In this document: positions 26,580 through 35,030 of the stretch, in pieces
Numbering within the stretch: position 1 is the stretch's first letter
How the letters are laid out: every line of letters starts with the position of its first letter
Assembly: GCF_000756665.1 (NCBI RefSeq)
Contig: NZ_ARXV01000001.1
Span: forward strand, 62,001 to 126,000
From: Alcanivorax nanhaiticus
GTDB taxonomy: Bacteria; Pseudomonadota; Gammaproteobacteria; Pseudomonadales; Alcanivoracaceae
Reading direction: 5' to 3'
DNA length: 64,000 nt
The notes under the pieces: generated by a model
Databases searched by the model: none
What the model was told of the DNA's origin: nothing
What the model saw: only the letters and a program-made list of their open reading frames with translations
Translations under genes and position numbers: made by a program

Positions 26580-27272
26580 ATGACTTCGGCTCACCGGCAA
26601 CACCCTGGCGGGGACAGTAACGTCGTCCCTTTCTCCCCACGTCGCAAAGCGGCCCAGCCCCCTATACTTCGGCTGTCACCGGAATACGATGGCATTGAGC
26701 TGCTCTATGCCAATGATCAACATCCCGACACCCTGTTCTCGTTGAAGATCCTTGCCTGGGCGAGACTCGCCAATGGCGATACCGTCGCCATGGTCCCCTG
26801 GCTAAAAACCCCGGTCACCGCCATGGCTCTGGCTGACCCACTCAACGGACGCTGGGAGGGCTACCGACTTCCCGGCAGCGACTATCTTTTCGTAGATGCC
26901 CCTGAACACAAAGTGCAGGAACTGGACGCAGCCATCCGCTTTTTTGGCAAACCACAACCCGGAACCCAATCCGTTCAGGAAATTCCGGACACCATCGGCA
27001 CCCATGCGGTGTTCTCCGCAGACGAATTCCACACCATCAGCTTGATGGAAGTGGTGAGCTGGCGACTACATGCGGATGGCACACTCATCGCCATGGTCGC
27101 CGAAGAGTCTGACCCGGTAGAAACCCCGGTACTACCCGGAGCCAAATGCCTTGTTTCAGCACAGGAGAAAGAGGACTTTCAATACTTCTTCCAGCACGGC
27201 ATCGCCAACAGGCTAAAGGAGAGAGACCCGGAAGCACTGGCGGCAGTGGCAATGCTGGCCACAGAACGTTAA
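26580..27272 (+). CDS. Unrecognised protein with an internal duplication
   Basis: A 230-residue soluble protein that I do not recognise. After a polar N-terminus, two related halves can be aligned: residues about 40-125 (LFSLKILAWARLANGDTVAM, then PWLKTPV, and IRFF at the end) and about 138-215 (TISLMEVVSWRLHADGTLIAM, then DPVETPVLPGAKCLVS, and FQYFF). Each has hydrophobic strands ending in an AM or VAM pair, which suggests a beta-rich repeated fold. The ATG at 26580 is preferred because GGGAGG ends five bases upstream; a GTG two codons earlier is less well placed. It is followed directly by a heptamer/hairpin element. Cytoplasmic, function unknown. Confidence 0.75.
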   Translation: MTSAHRQHPGGDSNVVPFSPRRKAAQPPILRLSPEYDGIELLYANDQHPDTLFSLKILAWARLANGDTVAMVPWLKTPVTAMALADPLNGRWEGYRLPGSDYLFVDAPEHKVQELDAAIRFFGKPQPGTQSVQEIPDTIGTHAVFSADEFHTISLMEVVSWRLHADGTLIAMVAEESDPVETPVLPGAKCLVSAQEKEDFQYFFQHGIANRLKERDPEALAAVAMLATER

Positions 27273-27280
27273 TGGCAGGG

Positions 27281-27438
27281 AACAGTTAACAGTGAATAGT
27301 GAACAGTTGCGCGAGCAACACTCTCTGCTTTGCAACGTATGAGGCCGCGCCCCAAGTTCGGGCGCGGCCTCATGCGTTTGTGAAAAAAGAAAACCAGGGT
27401 CGCGACGCTGTTAACTGTTCACTGTTAACTATTCACTG
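27281..27438. repeat. Composite element: inverted heptamers around a terminator hairpin
   Basis: Left arm 27281-27308 is AACAGTT AACAGTG AATAGTG AACAGTT. Right arm 27408-27438 is CTGTTAA CTGTTCA CTGTTAA CTATTCA CTG, its reverse complement pattern. Between them is a 19-bp hairpin at 27334-27378. The TGA stop of the TusA-like gene (27433-27435) is inside the right arm. A sister copy is at 42642-42785. Confidence 0.85.
27334..27378. terminator. Hairpin between convergent genes
   Basis: AACGTATGAGGCCGCGCCC (27334-27352) pairs with GGGCGCGGCCTCATGCGTT (27360-27378), one mismatch in 19. It separates two convergent genes. The same stem is found at 42682-42726. T-runs are weak, so it may be a terminator or only a structural core. 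Confidence 0.75.
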
Positions 27439-27663
27439 CTTTTTACGTATCCAGTAAAGATAAACCTCCCCCTCAACCTCCTGCCCTTCCAGCGTATGGC
27501 CCAGAAACTGGCAGAACTTGGGGATATCCCGCTCTGTAGAGGGATCGGTGGCACGCACTTCCAACAGTTCTCCCGGCGCCATATCGCGCACCTTGTTATG
27601 AAGCATCATGACCGGCTCAGGGCACAGCAGTCCTGTGGCATCAAGGTGGTGTTGGGCTTCCAT
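27433..27663 (-). CDS. tusA: TusA-family sulfur carrier protein
   Basis: A 76-residue protein that passes sulfur as a persulfide, in tRNA thiolation or other sulfur transfer. The active motif [17 protein letters not shown] near residue 12 carries the essential cysteine, and [19 protein letters not shown] near 38 is the usual second half. The start at 27663 gives the family length; the upstream ATG adds an unrelated 11 residues. The stop codon lies in a heptamer array. Orthology with E. coli tusA is likely but not proven. Confidence 0.88.
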   Translation of the reverse strand: MEAQHHLDATGLLCPEPVMMLHNKVRDMAPGELLEVRATDPSTERDIPKFCQFLGHTLEGQEVEGEVYLYWIRKKQ

Positions 27664-27750
27664 GGAAAACTCCAGCAGTTCAGCAAGGGCGGCCATTATA
27701 GGGACGGTACACCGCTACGGGAATGCCTGGCAGGCTGTTGAAAAAGCCCC

Positions 27751-28980
27751 TCACTGAGCTGTCTGCCCCAGACTTGGGGGGTGCCAGCGCCAGGCCACCG
27801 GTATCACCACTGCAACCAGGGCAGCGGCCAGCAGGAAGTGGCCATCATAACCCAGCCAGGCGGCACTGAAACCGCTAGCCAGAGTGAACACTCCTACAGC
27901 AAACAACCTCACAGAAGCCTGCATGGAGTAATCACTGCCTTCATGACCGTCCCGGCAGTAATCCATGATCAGGGTAAAAAACGCCACCGTAGATAACCCA
28001 TCGGTGAACTGCTCGAACAGTGCAACCGGCCAGACCCAGGCCATGGCCTCGTAGTGCGCCAGTGCCGCCCAGCCGGCAAAAGCCAGAGTCTGCAACACCG
28101 CAAAGGCAAACAAGGCGGTGCGGTGAGCCATACGGATCATCAGTAAACCCGCCATGGCAGCACCCGCCAGCCCGGCGAAGGATATCACCAGATCCAGAGT
28201 ACCGATTTGTACCAAGCTCCAGCCTTGATCCACCAGAAAGGGGTTAATCATGCGGGTGCCAAAGCCATCCCCGACCTTGTAGAACAGCAACAGAAACAGC
28301 CATAGCCTCATACCGGGACGCCGCCAGAAGCGGAGCAGCTCCTGCCGCCACCAGCGAAAACTGGCATGTTCGCGTTCCCGCGGCTGCTCGACAGGCTCAT
28401 TGAATCGGGTCACCTGAACCAGCACCAGCATCATGCAGACAATCACCAGTCCCAGCGTGGCTTCCCAGCCCCACCAGCCCACCATCATCAGCAAGGCACT
28501 GCTGCCCACCATCATGCCGATCTTGTAGCCATTGACCTGAATACTGTTACCCAGCCCGCGCAATTCGGGAGGCAGCATCCGGGTAGCCAGCCCGTCGGTG
28601 GCAATATCCTGGGTGGCACAGAACAGGTTGAGCAGGAAAAGCAGCCCCAGAAGCAGCACAAATCCCGGACCCAGTAACCATTTCTGCGGGAACAGGGATA
28701 CCACAAAGATCACGACCATCACGGCAATCAGACAGCCCTGTATCCAACGCTTGCGATGGTTGGGGCGCCCTGCCCCCCAGCGATCCACCCAGGGTGCCCA
28801 GATGAACTTGAGCGCCCAGGGAATGGCGGGCAGCGCCAGAAAACCAATCCATTCGGTGGGCAGACCCGCATCCCGGGCCAACGCAGGCATGGCCTTGACG
28901 AGCATGCTCACAGGCAGCGCCTGAGCGAAGTAGAGAGCAGCCAGTGTCGCGTAGAGGGTCAGCCCCGGTCGTACGGTCAT
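27751..28980 (-). CDS. MFS transporter, AmpG-like
   Basis: A 409-residue inner-membrane permease with twelve helices. The opening PGLTLYATLAALYFAQALPV and GLPTEWIGFLALPAIPWALK FIWAPWVDRWG (quoted with a break) follow the AmpG/SLC33-like subgroup, whose known members import muropeptides or acetyl-CoA. The start at 28980 lies two bases after the RlmM stop; an alternative ATG at 29010 would overlap RlmM. The substrate is not predictable. Confidence 0.85.
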   Translation of the reverse strand: MTVRPGLTLYATLAALYFAQALPVSMLVKAMPALARDAGLPTEWIGFLALPAIPWALKFIWAPWVDRWGAGRPNHRKRWIQGCLIAVMVVIFVVSLFPQKWLLGPGFVLLLGLLFLLNLFCATQDIATDGLATRMLPPELRGLGNSIQVNGYKIGMMVGSSALLMMVGWWGWEATLGLVIVCMMLVLVQVTRFNEPVEQPREREHASFRWWRQELLRFWRRPGMRLWLFLLLFYKVGDGFGTRMINPFLVDQGWSLVQIGTLDLVISFAGLAGAAMAGLLMIRMAHRTALFAFAVLQTLAFAGWAALAHYEAMAWVWPVALFEQFTDGLSTVAFFTLIMDYCRDGHEGSDYSMQASVRLFAVGVFTLASGFSAAWLGYDGHFLLAAALVAVVIPVAWRWHPPSLGQTAQ

Positions 28981-28982
28981 GC

Positions 28983-30044
28983 TCAGTAGTCCCGGTGGTA
29001 GCTGGCCCAAACCGTGATTTCCTCACGGTCATAATAAAGATGCGCCGCCTTGATGATGATCTCGCCGCGCTCTGGATGGCGTTCCATGGCGGTGGCCAGT
29101 TTTTCCAGTAGCTGCCAAACCTCCTGAAAGCGGCGTTTCATGGGTAATTTGAGATTGAACAACGCCGCCTTGCTCCAGCCCTGATCCAGCCACTTTTCCA
29201 TCTGCTGCAGGGTTCTGGCGGGCTTGTCCACCACATCGCACACCACCAGATCCACACTGGTTTTCGGCCGCCAGGTGAAAGCATCGCCGTAAATGTGCTG
29301 CACCGGGTATTCGTCCAGCAGCCTCGCATTCAGCTTGCCGTGATCCACCGCCTGCACCTTGATGCCTCGGCGCGCCAGCTGCCAGCTCCAACCACCAGGA
29401 GCCGCGCCCAGATCCACGGCCGTTTTGGCTGTCAGCGCTTCGGTGGAGCCAAAGAAGCGCAACAGGGCTTCCTCCACTTTCAGCGCTGAGCGGCTGGGCG
29501 CTTCCGCAGGCAGCTTGAGGCGACGCACACCGCCCTCTGCCAGAGGCACCTCTGCCGGGCTGATTGTCACCCAACCATTGTGGGAATCGCTGAAGAACAG
29601 ATGGATGCGATTTGCCGCCTTGCGACGCAGCAAACCTGCCTTTTTCAGACGCGGCTCCAATGCCTTGCGAAAGCCCTTGAGAAACCGTTGCAGCTCACGC
29701 CCCTCGTTGGTGTCAGCATGGTCAAGGTACAACTCACAAAACGGCGCAGCGTCTTCCAGCAGCGGCCACAGAGCACTGATCCGGTCGTCGCCGATATCCA
29801 TAAATTCGCCCACCGCAAGACTGAGGCTGCGGGCAAAGATCAGACCACTTTGCAGCAGCGGCGACATGCTGCCCTGTTGGCTGTGCCACAGCACATAGCC
29901 ACTACCAGCCGTGGTGCGCGGGTAGCCAGCCACCATCTGCTCAGCCGCATGAAAGTTCATTTCAGCGGCAAGATCTGCTTCAAAGCCCGGTCGACACAGG
30001 GCCAAGAGGGTTTCCGTGCCGGTATTCAAGAAGTCACTGGGCAT
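28983..30044 (-). CDS. rlmM: 23S rRNA (cytidine-2498-2'-O)-methyltransferase
   Basis: A 353-residue enzyme that methylates C2498 of 23S rRNA using S-adenosylmethionine. An N-terminal THUMP-like region (about 1-165) precedes a Rossmann methyltransferase with [17 protein letters not shown] near residue 218, VDLVVCDVV near 262 and [11 protein letters not shown] near 300, giving the lysines of the K-D-K-E catalytic set. Length agrees with E. coli RlmM (about 366). It is followed by the MFS gene with two bases between them. Confidence 0.95.
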   Translation of the reverse strand: MPSDFLNTGTETLLALCRPGFEADLAAEMNFHAAEQMVAGYPRTTAGSGYVLWHSQQGSMSPLLQSGLIFARSLSLAVGEFMDIGDDRISALWPLLEDAAPFCELYLDHADTNEGRELQRFLKGFRKALEPRLKKAGLLRRKAANRIHLFFSDSHNGWVTISPAEVPLAEGGVRRLKLPAEAPSRSALKVEEALLRFFGSTEALTAKTAVDLGAAPGGWSWQLARRGIKVQAVDHGKLNARLLDEYPVQHIYGDAFTWRPKTSVDLVVCDVVDKPARTLQQMEKWLDQGWSKAALFNLKLPMKRRFQEVWQLLEKLATAMERHPERGEIIIKAAHLYYDREEITVWASYHRDY

Positions 30045-30165
30045 GTTGGTCTCACGCTGGTTACAATACGGTGGCTTTTGCCTGTTCTGGCAACGTTTAT
30101 GGAAACGATGCAGAAGCAGGCTTCAAGATGGCTACATTGTCCTTATCACAACGGCTGGATCAATA

Positions 30166-30816
30166 ATGAAAACAACACTGCCGCTGACATTGGCACTGAC
30201 TGGTGCCCTGATCACCCCTCTCCACGCTGAAGAAGAACTCGCTCCACCGGATGTGGATTTCTTCGTTGAAGCGCAGGTTACCAAAGCCGATATGGAGCCC
30301 TACGGCTTCGATGAAGATGCCGACGGCCTTACTATCAATGTCGGCATGTGGCTGAATAGTATTGATCTGGGTGAAAAATCCCGCCTTGGTCTTGAGGCAG
30401 GTTTTGTAAATCAGAGCGATGTGAGCAAAACTCGTCAATTTCGCCGCCCCGGCACTCCCAGTGACAACAATGCGGACACTGTGATCTTCGACCAGGATAT
30501 CACTCTTGAAATGAGCGGGATCACCGCAGGTGTCGTCTGGCAATCGCCATTCTGGCTCTACCTGAAGGCAGGGGGTTATCTGTACGATCGCAAGGTCAAA
30601 CAGCAACAAACCCGGACCTTGCTGGATAACACGGGCACCGCCTTTCAGACAGTAAATGATGCGCCAGAAACTGACAGTGTCTCAGAGGTATCGCCTTACA
30701 TAACTGCCGGCATTGCGATACCGGTGCTCGATAATCTCTCTCTGACCGCCCAGTATCAATATTTGGAGTCTGAAAACTTCAGCACCGTTGGGTTCGGTCT
30801 GCGTTATAGCAACTGA
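30166..30816 (+). CDS. Outer-membrane beta-barrel protein
   Basis: A 216-residue exported protein. Signal peptide MKTTLPLTLALTGALITPLH (cut probably at HA-EEE), then an acidic segment and eight alternating strands with aromatic girdle residues (VVWQSPFWLYLKAGGYLYD near 122, LSLTAQYQYLES near 192), ending GFGLRYSN. The C-terminal residue is Asn rather than the usual Phe, though Tyr is two before it. It resembles OmpW-size or Ail-like barrels. Ligand unknown. A heptamer array begins four bases past its stop. Confidence 0.75.
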   Translation: MKTTLPLTLALTGALITPLHAEEELAPPDVDFFVEAQVTKADMEPYGFDEDADGLTINVGMWLNSIDLGEKSRLGLEAGFVNQSDVSKTRQFRRPGTPSDNNADTVIFDQDITLEMSGITAGVVWQSPFWLYLKAGGYLYDRKVKQQQTRTLLDNTGTAFQTVNDAPETDSVSEVSPYITAGIAIPVLDNLSLTAQYQYLESENFSTVGFGLRYSN

Positions 30817-30819
30817 TTA

Positions 30820-30913
30820 GTCGCGAGTTTCGAGTTTCGAGTTTCGAGTTTCGAAAAGCAAAACAGGCACGGCCCCAGATTTTCAAAACTCGTTACTCGC
30901 AACTCGTCACTTA
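30820..30913. repeat. Inverted heptamer tandem arrays
   Basis: Left arm 30820-30854: GTCGCGA then four GTTTCGA units. Right arm 30886-30913: AAACTCG TTACTCG CAACTCG TCACTTA. The centre is 31 bp. It fills the gap between the convergent barrel and purU genes. Confidence 0.85.
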
Positions 30914-30952
30914 TTGCTTTCCGGCTACGCTACACAGCAAGAACCGACTGCG

Positions 30953-31825
30953 TTATTTGACGAAAACAACAGTCTTGTTGCCGTCCACGATCACCCTGTC
31001 TTCCAGGTGCCAACGCACTGCCCGCAGCATCACTTGGCGCTCCACATCCTGACCAAGCGCTTTCAACTCATCTGCAGAATGACGGTGACTCACCCGCTGA
31101 ACGTTCTGCTCGATGATCGGCCCCTGATCCAGGTCCGCCGTCACATAATGGCTGGTCGCCCCAATCAGTTTCACTCCTTTGTCGTGGGCCTGCTGATAAG
31201 GATTGGCCCCCACAAACGCTGGCAGGAAAGAATGGTGAATATTGATCACCCGATGCGGGTAATGGGAGACGAACTCCGGGCTGAGGATCTGCATGTAGCG
31301 CGCCAGCACTATCACGTCTACTCGCCCTTCCAGCAGCCGTAATGCCTCGGCCTCAGCTTCTGCCTTGTTGTCTGCAGTAACAGGAATGTGATGATATTCA
31401 ATCCCGAAGCGCTCGACTTCCTCACGCAAATCATCGTGGTTACTGATCACCAGAGGGATAACGGCCGGCATATCGCCACGAGAAGTGCGCCAGAGCAGGT
31501 CCATCAAGACATGGTCGTGCTTTGACACCAGTACCGCCATGCGCTTTTTCTCACTGGCGTAGCTAATTTGCCACTGCATGCCATAGGGCTCAGCCACCCG
31601 GCTGGCAAAGTTGTTGCGCAGTGCATCACGAGAACAGTCCAGATCCGGCGTCTGGAACTCCAGGCGCAGGAAGAAGGTCCCCCCGAGGGCATCGCTGGAA
31701 TGCTGGTCGAAATCAGTAATATTGGCGCCGTGATTGAACAGAAAGGTACTGACTGCACTGATGATGCCGGGTTTATCCGGGCAGGTTACCAGCAGTCGCG
31801 CCGTGGTGGCGTCGGTCATGGTCAT
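30953..31825 (-). CDS. purU: Formyltetrahydrofolate deformylase
   Basis: A 290-residue enzyme that hydrolyses 10-formyl-tetrahydrofolate to formate, supplying formate for purine synthesis and balancing one-carbon pools. An N-terminal ACT domain (about 8-85: [20 protein letters not shown]) precedes a formyltransferase domain with [18 protein letters not shown] near residue 190 and [19 protein letters not shown] near 222, giving the Asn-His-Asp catalytic set. Start at 31825 has AGGA six bases upstream. It follows an AraC gene in the same direction, separated by a hairpin. Confidence 0.95.
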   Translation of the reverse strand: MTMTDATTARLLVTCPDKPGIISAVSTFLFNHGANITDFDQHSSDALGGTFFLRLEFQTPDLDCSRDALRNNFASRVAEPYGMQWQISYASEKKRMAVLVSKHDHVLMDLLWRTSRGDMPAVIPLVISNHDDLREEVERFGIEYHHIPVTADNKAEAEAEALRLLEGRVDVIVLARYMQILSPEFVSHYPHRVINIHHSFLPAFVGANPYQQAHDKGVKLIGATSHYVTADLDQGPIIEQNVQRVSHRHSADELKALGQDVERQVMLRAVRWHLEDRVIVDGNKTVVFVK

Positions 31826-31841
31826 CTCAGATCCTGATACG

Positions 31842-31870
31842 GGTGTCAGCCAGGATTACTGGCTGACACC
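31842..31870 (-). terminator. Perfect hairpin with a stop codon in its loop
   Basis: GGTGTCAGCCAG (31842-31853) and CTGGCTGACACC (31859-31870) form a perfect 12-bp stem with a five-base loop. The loop holds the TAA stop of the AraC gene. No long U-run follows, so it may be a weak terminator, an mRNA end-protector or an attenuator between AraC and purU. Confidence 0.7.
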
Positions 31871-32875
31871 AAAGTGTTCCTTGCGGTAGCTGGACGGGGT
31901 TTTCCCTGTCCACTTTTTGAAGGCCCTGTGGAAGGAACTGGCTTCGCTGAAGCCCATCAACAAGGCAATCTCGTCAATGCTGAGCTCCGGCTTGGACAGG
32001 TAGTAGACCGAGGCATCCTTGCGGATGGAATCCTTGATCTCCTGGTAACTTGTATTGGCTTCCTTGAGGCGGCGACGCAGGGTCTGTGGTGTCATGTTCA
32101 GCTTGCCGCAGATTTCGGTGAAATCCGGGAAGCTGTTGCCGTATTCATTGGAAATGATGGCCCGGATCTGGGCCGGAAGCCCCACATTGTGGATATTGCC
32201 GTCAAACAGCTGTGCCAGGGAATCTTTCAGGAACTTGGATAGAGACAGCTCATTCTGAACCAGTGGCAGCTCGAGGAATTCGGACTTGAAGGTTACGGAG
32301 TTCTCATTGGCTCCGTACTCAATCAGGCAGTCGAACAGGAAACGATGCTCTTCATCGTTTTTAGTGTCAGAGTAGTCCAGCCGGACTTCCTGAGGTTCGA
32401 TGGCTTTGCCTACCAGCCAACTCATGAAACGCAGCCAAATAAACAGGGAAGCCTCAATAATGACTTCACGAAAATCCAGACGAGGATCGGCATTCACTGT
32501 AAGACGAGCTATTTCCCCATCGACTTCCACGCCGGTACGAGTACTGAGCTCGAAAAGGTCGTAGAAGCGGATACCCCGCTCAATGGCAGCACCAAGATTA
32601 GGGCAATTGATCACCGCATGGGCCATCATGGAGAAAGTGCCGGGTTTGGACTTGCGTCCCTGGCCAAAGCCCAGAAACTCATCCTGGGTCTGCTCCATGA
32701 TGAGCAGCATCATTTTGATGAAGACGTCACGCTCAATCGTGCCATCCGGATCTTCCAGCAACTGACGCGGAATGCCGCACTTGTCCAGCAACTCGGGAAT
32801 ACTGGCCCCGGATCTCGCTGCCCCCTGCAACAGCTTGACCACGCGATTGATATTGATCGTTCTACGTTGGTACAT
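31856..32875 (-). CDS. AraC family transcriptional regulator
   Basis: A 339-residue regulator of the same subfamily as those at 230 and 57204. The N-terminal 220 residues form the arabinose-binding-like region; the C-terminal domain has LNMTPQTLRRRLKEANTSYQ near residue 260 and GFSEASSFHRAFKKWTGKTP near 310, both complete helix-turn-helix signatures. It diverges from the receiver protein at 33140, with a perfect 12-bp inverted repeat between them (32980-33042) as a possible operator. The proximity to purU may be accidental. Ligand unknown. Confidence 0.9.
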   Translation of the reverse strand: MYQRRTININRVVKLLQGAARSGASIPELLDKCGIPRQLLEDPDGTIERDVFIKMMLLIMEQTQDEFLGFGQGRKSKPGTFSMMAHAVINCPNLGAAIERGIRFYDLFELSTRTGVEVDGEIARLTVNADPRLDFREVIIEASLFIWLRFMSWLVGKAIEPQEVRLDYSDTKNDEEHRFLFDCLIEYGANENSVTFKSEFLELPLVQNELSLSKFLKDSLAQLFDGNIHNVGLPAQIRAIISNEYGNSFPDFTEICGKLNMTPQTLRRRLKEANTSYQEIKDSIRKDASVYYLSKPELSIDEIALLMGFSEASSFHRAFKKWTGKTPSSYRKEHFGVSQ

Positions 32876-32979
32876 CGATCAGCCTATCCTCTACTGTCCG
32901 ATCCGCCCGTTCAGCATTATTGTCAGCCGGGCTGCTGTGGCTTCAAGCGAAGCCATGAGCCGCCAATAATAAAGAAAAC

Positions 32980-33042
32980 GGGGGTAATTGACATTACTCT
33001 TGCAGAAATCCCCTGATTTCATCAATTATATCAATTACCCCC
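32980..33042. promoter_or_regulatory. Perfect 12-bp inverted repeat in a divergent intergenic region
   Basis: GGGGGTAATTGA at 32980-32991 and TCAATTACCCCC at 33031-33042 are exact complements separated by 39 bp, with a direct repeat ATCAATTA at 33021 and 33030. It lies 104 bp from the AraC start and 97 bp from the receiver start, where an operator for either gene would be expected. Confidence 0.6.
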
Positions 33043-33139
33043 TACCCACGGGCTCTCTTGTTGCACCTTGTCACACTAATTGGCTCGGTCATCGCTACAT
33101 GCCCTTGTACTCCAACGCGCCATCAGCTACAAACAACCA

Positions 33140-33502
33140 ATGCGAATTCTCGTTGTAGAAGACAACAAGGCTGTCAGCCTGATCATCTGCCGTATCATCG
33201 AGGAGCTGGGGCACGAATATGTGCTGGCAGCTGATGGTGAGGTGGCGTTGCGCCTGTTTCGCCAGCGAGAGGTGGATCTGCTGATTCTCGACGTTGAACT
33301 GCCGGTGCTGGATGGCTTCAGTGTCGCCCGCGAAGTCCGCAACGAAGACCGTAATATCCCCATCCTGTTCATCTCAGGTAACAGTAGCGAAGCCTACCAG
33401 CAGCAAAGCCTTGATGCGGGTGGAGACACACTGATGGCCAAGCCCATCCGCCCCAGCGAGCTGCGCCGCTGGCTGGAAGGCTACCTGGCCAAAGCCAGCT
33501 GA
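33140..33502 (+). CDS. Single-domain response regulator
   Basis: A 120-residue receiver domain without an output domain, like CheY or Spo0F. All receiver landmarks are present: MRILVVEDNKA with the acidic pair, LLILDVELPVLDGF with the phosphorylated Asp near residue 52, ILFISGNSS with the switch Ser, and LMAKPIRPSELRRW with the conserved Lys-Pro. It acts by protein contact in the cytoplasm. No histidine kinase is in the window. It diverges from the AraC gene. Confidence 0.92.
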   Translation: MRILVVEDNKAVSLIICRIIEELGHEYVLAADGEVALRLFRQREVDLLILDVELPVLDGFSVAREVRNEDRNIPILFISGNSSEAYQQQSLDAGGDTLMAKPIRPSELRRWLEGYLAKAS

Positions 33503-33518
33503 CGCACCTCCGGTTCGC

Positions 33519-35030
33519 TCAAACCTGGTTGGCCGCCACACTCCGCAGCCAGTGACGGCCGGTTTCATCGATTTCCCTCGCCAGATTCAACACGCTGATA
33601 CCCTGCTGACGAGCCGGGCTCACCGCAGCGTAGGCCTCGGCAAGCAAATGCTCCATGACCTTGCCATGGTTTTCCTCGCTAACGCCCTGCTCGCTATACA
33701 GTGCTTCCAGGTAATCCCGTATCTGGATACTAAGCGCTTTCAAGGCAGGCTGCCTGCTGCGAGACATGGCGACCATGTCCTCGATGACATCTTTTACCGA
33801 TTTCAGAGCATAGACCGCTTCACTGACACGCAGGCGCGTCCTGCCGAGACGATCCGATTGGCTCGACGACATTGTCTGCTGGGCAAGTCGGTTTGCATAA
33901 TCCGCCATCGCCAGTTCCTGATCCGTAATAGCCTCATAACGGTGATAAAAGGATTCGAGGGAGTCAGCGGCAACCGGATGCTGGCATAACTGGCGAATAA
34001 TCTCCGCCAGCTTGTCTGCCTCTTGAGCGAGCACCAACAGTGCAGGCTCGACAGCATCCGGAGCCACATCGGAGAACAATTCCTCCTCCTTATCCCGGTG
34101 CCCCACAACGCGAACAATCCCTTTTTCGAACCAGCCAAGAAAAGGCATAAACACCAGGATGCCGATCAGGTTAAACCCCGTGTGGAAAGCCACCAGGGAA
34201 TATAACGGATCATGGATACCCCATTGCTCCATCAGCCAGGGCCAGAGCGGCATGACCAGCATGAACGCCATGGCCGCCGTGGCCACATTGTAGGCGACAT
34301 GAAAAGCAGCCACCTGCTTTTTGCTGGAAGAGCCTTTCAACGCACCCAATAAAAGCGTACTGGTCGTACCCAGATCTGCACCTATGACCAGTGCCAAAGC
34401 TTCTGGCAAGCCAATCAGACCGCCATGTAGCGCCGACAGGGTGATTAGCATGGCTGCCGAAGACGACTGGATGATGGCCGTGAGAATCACTCCAGCCAAC
34501 AGATACACGAACGCCGGATAACCTTGCAGCCACGCGACGTCAAAGCGGTCCCCAACGCCTTCAACCGCCAGCTTCATGGTATCAAGCCCGAATATCAGCA
34601 GGCCAAATGCAAACAAGAACAGTCCCGCAGAGCGCCAAACACCCCGGGGAATCAGCACCCAGAGCAAAGCACCCGTACCCGCCAAGGGCAAACTGATTCC
34701 GGACAGCGACAACTTGAACCCCAGCAACGTCACCAGCCATCCGGTGATCGTGGTACCCAGATTCGCCCCCAGCATGACGGCAATCGCATGCCGGAACGGC
34801 AAAATACCTGCGGCCACAAACGCCAAAACCAGCAGGCCCACCAACGAGCTGCTCTGCATCACCGCCGTGATCAAGGCGCCAGCGATAACGCCCCGTAAAA
34901 CAGTGGAGGTACTGGTCTGTAACCAGCCTGCCGCCCGCTCGCTGAACAACGCCTGGACCGACTGTTCAATCTGCTGCATGGCAAACAGAAAAAGGCCAAG
35001 CCCCGCTATCATGGTGAGAGCACTATGCAT
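33519..35030 (-). CDS. Na/phosphate cotransporter family protein with PhoU-like tail
   Basis: A 503-residue membrane protein of the NptA/PF02690 family. The two inverted halves each contain the QSSS signature: TAVMQSSSLVGLLVLAF near residue 48 and TAIIQSSSAAMLITLSALHG near 190. After about residue 310 a helical cytoplasmic domain of nearly 190 residues resembles PhoU-type regulators. It probably moves phosphate, in either direction. The start at 35030 (inside the PPK2 gene's last codons, 8-bp overlap) links its translation to PPK2. A polyphosphate/phosphate partnership is a reasonable inference. Confidence 0.88.
   Translation of the reverse strand: MHSALTMIAGLGLFLFAMQQIEQSVQALFSERAAGWLQTSTSTVLRGVIAGALITAVMQSSSLVGLLVLAFVAAGILPFRHAIAVMLGANLGTTITGWLVTLLGFKLSLSGISLPLAGTGALLWVLIPRGVWRSAGLFLFAFGLLIFGLDTMKLAVEGVGDRFDVAWLQGYPAFVYLLAGVILTAIIQSSSAAMLITLSALHGGLIGLPEALALVIGADLGTTSTLLLGALKGSSSKKQVAAFHVAYNVATAAMAFMLVMPLWPWLMEQWGIHDPLYSLVAFHTGFNLIGILVFMPFLGWFEKGIVRVVGHRDKEEELFSDVAPDAVEPALLVLAQEADKLAEIIRQLCQHPVAADSLESFYHRYEAITDQELAMADYANRLAQQTMSSSQSDRLGRTRLRVSEAVYALKSVKDVIEDMVAMSRSRQPALKALSIQIRDYLEALYSEQGVSEENHGKVMEHLLAEAYAAVSPARQQGISVLNLAREIDETGRHWLRSVAANQV

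Noticed and set aside
27334..27378. tRNA-like or small RNA gene in the hairpin between convergent genes
   Set aside because: Only one long stem, no cloverleaf arms, no TTC loop; better explained as a terminator core of a repeat element.
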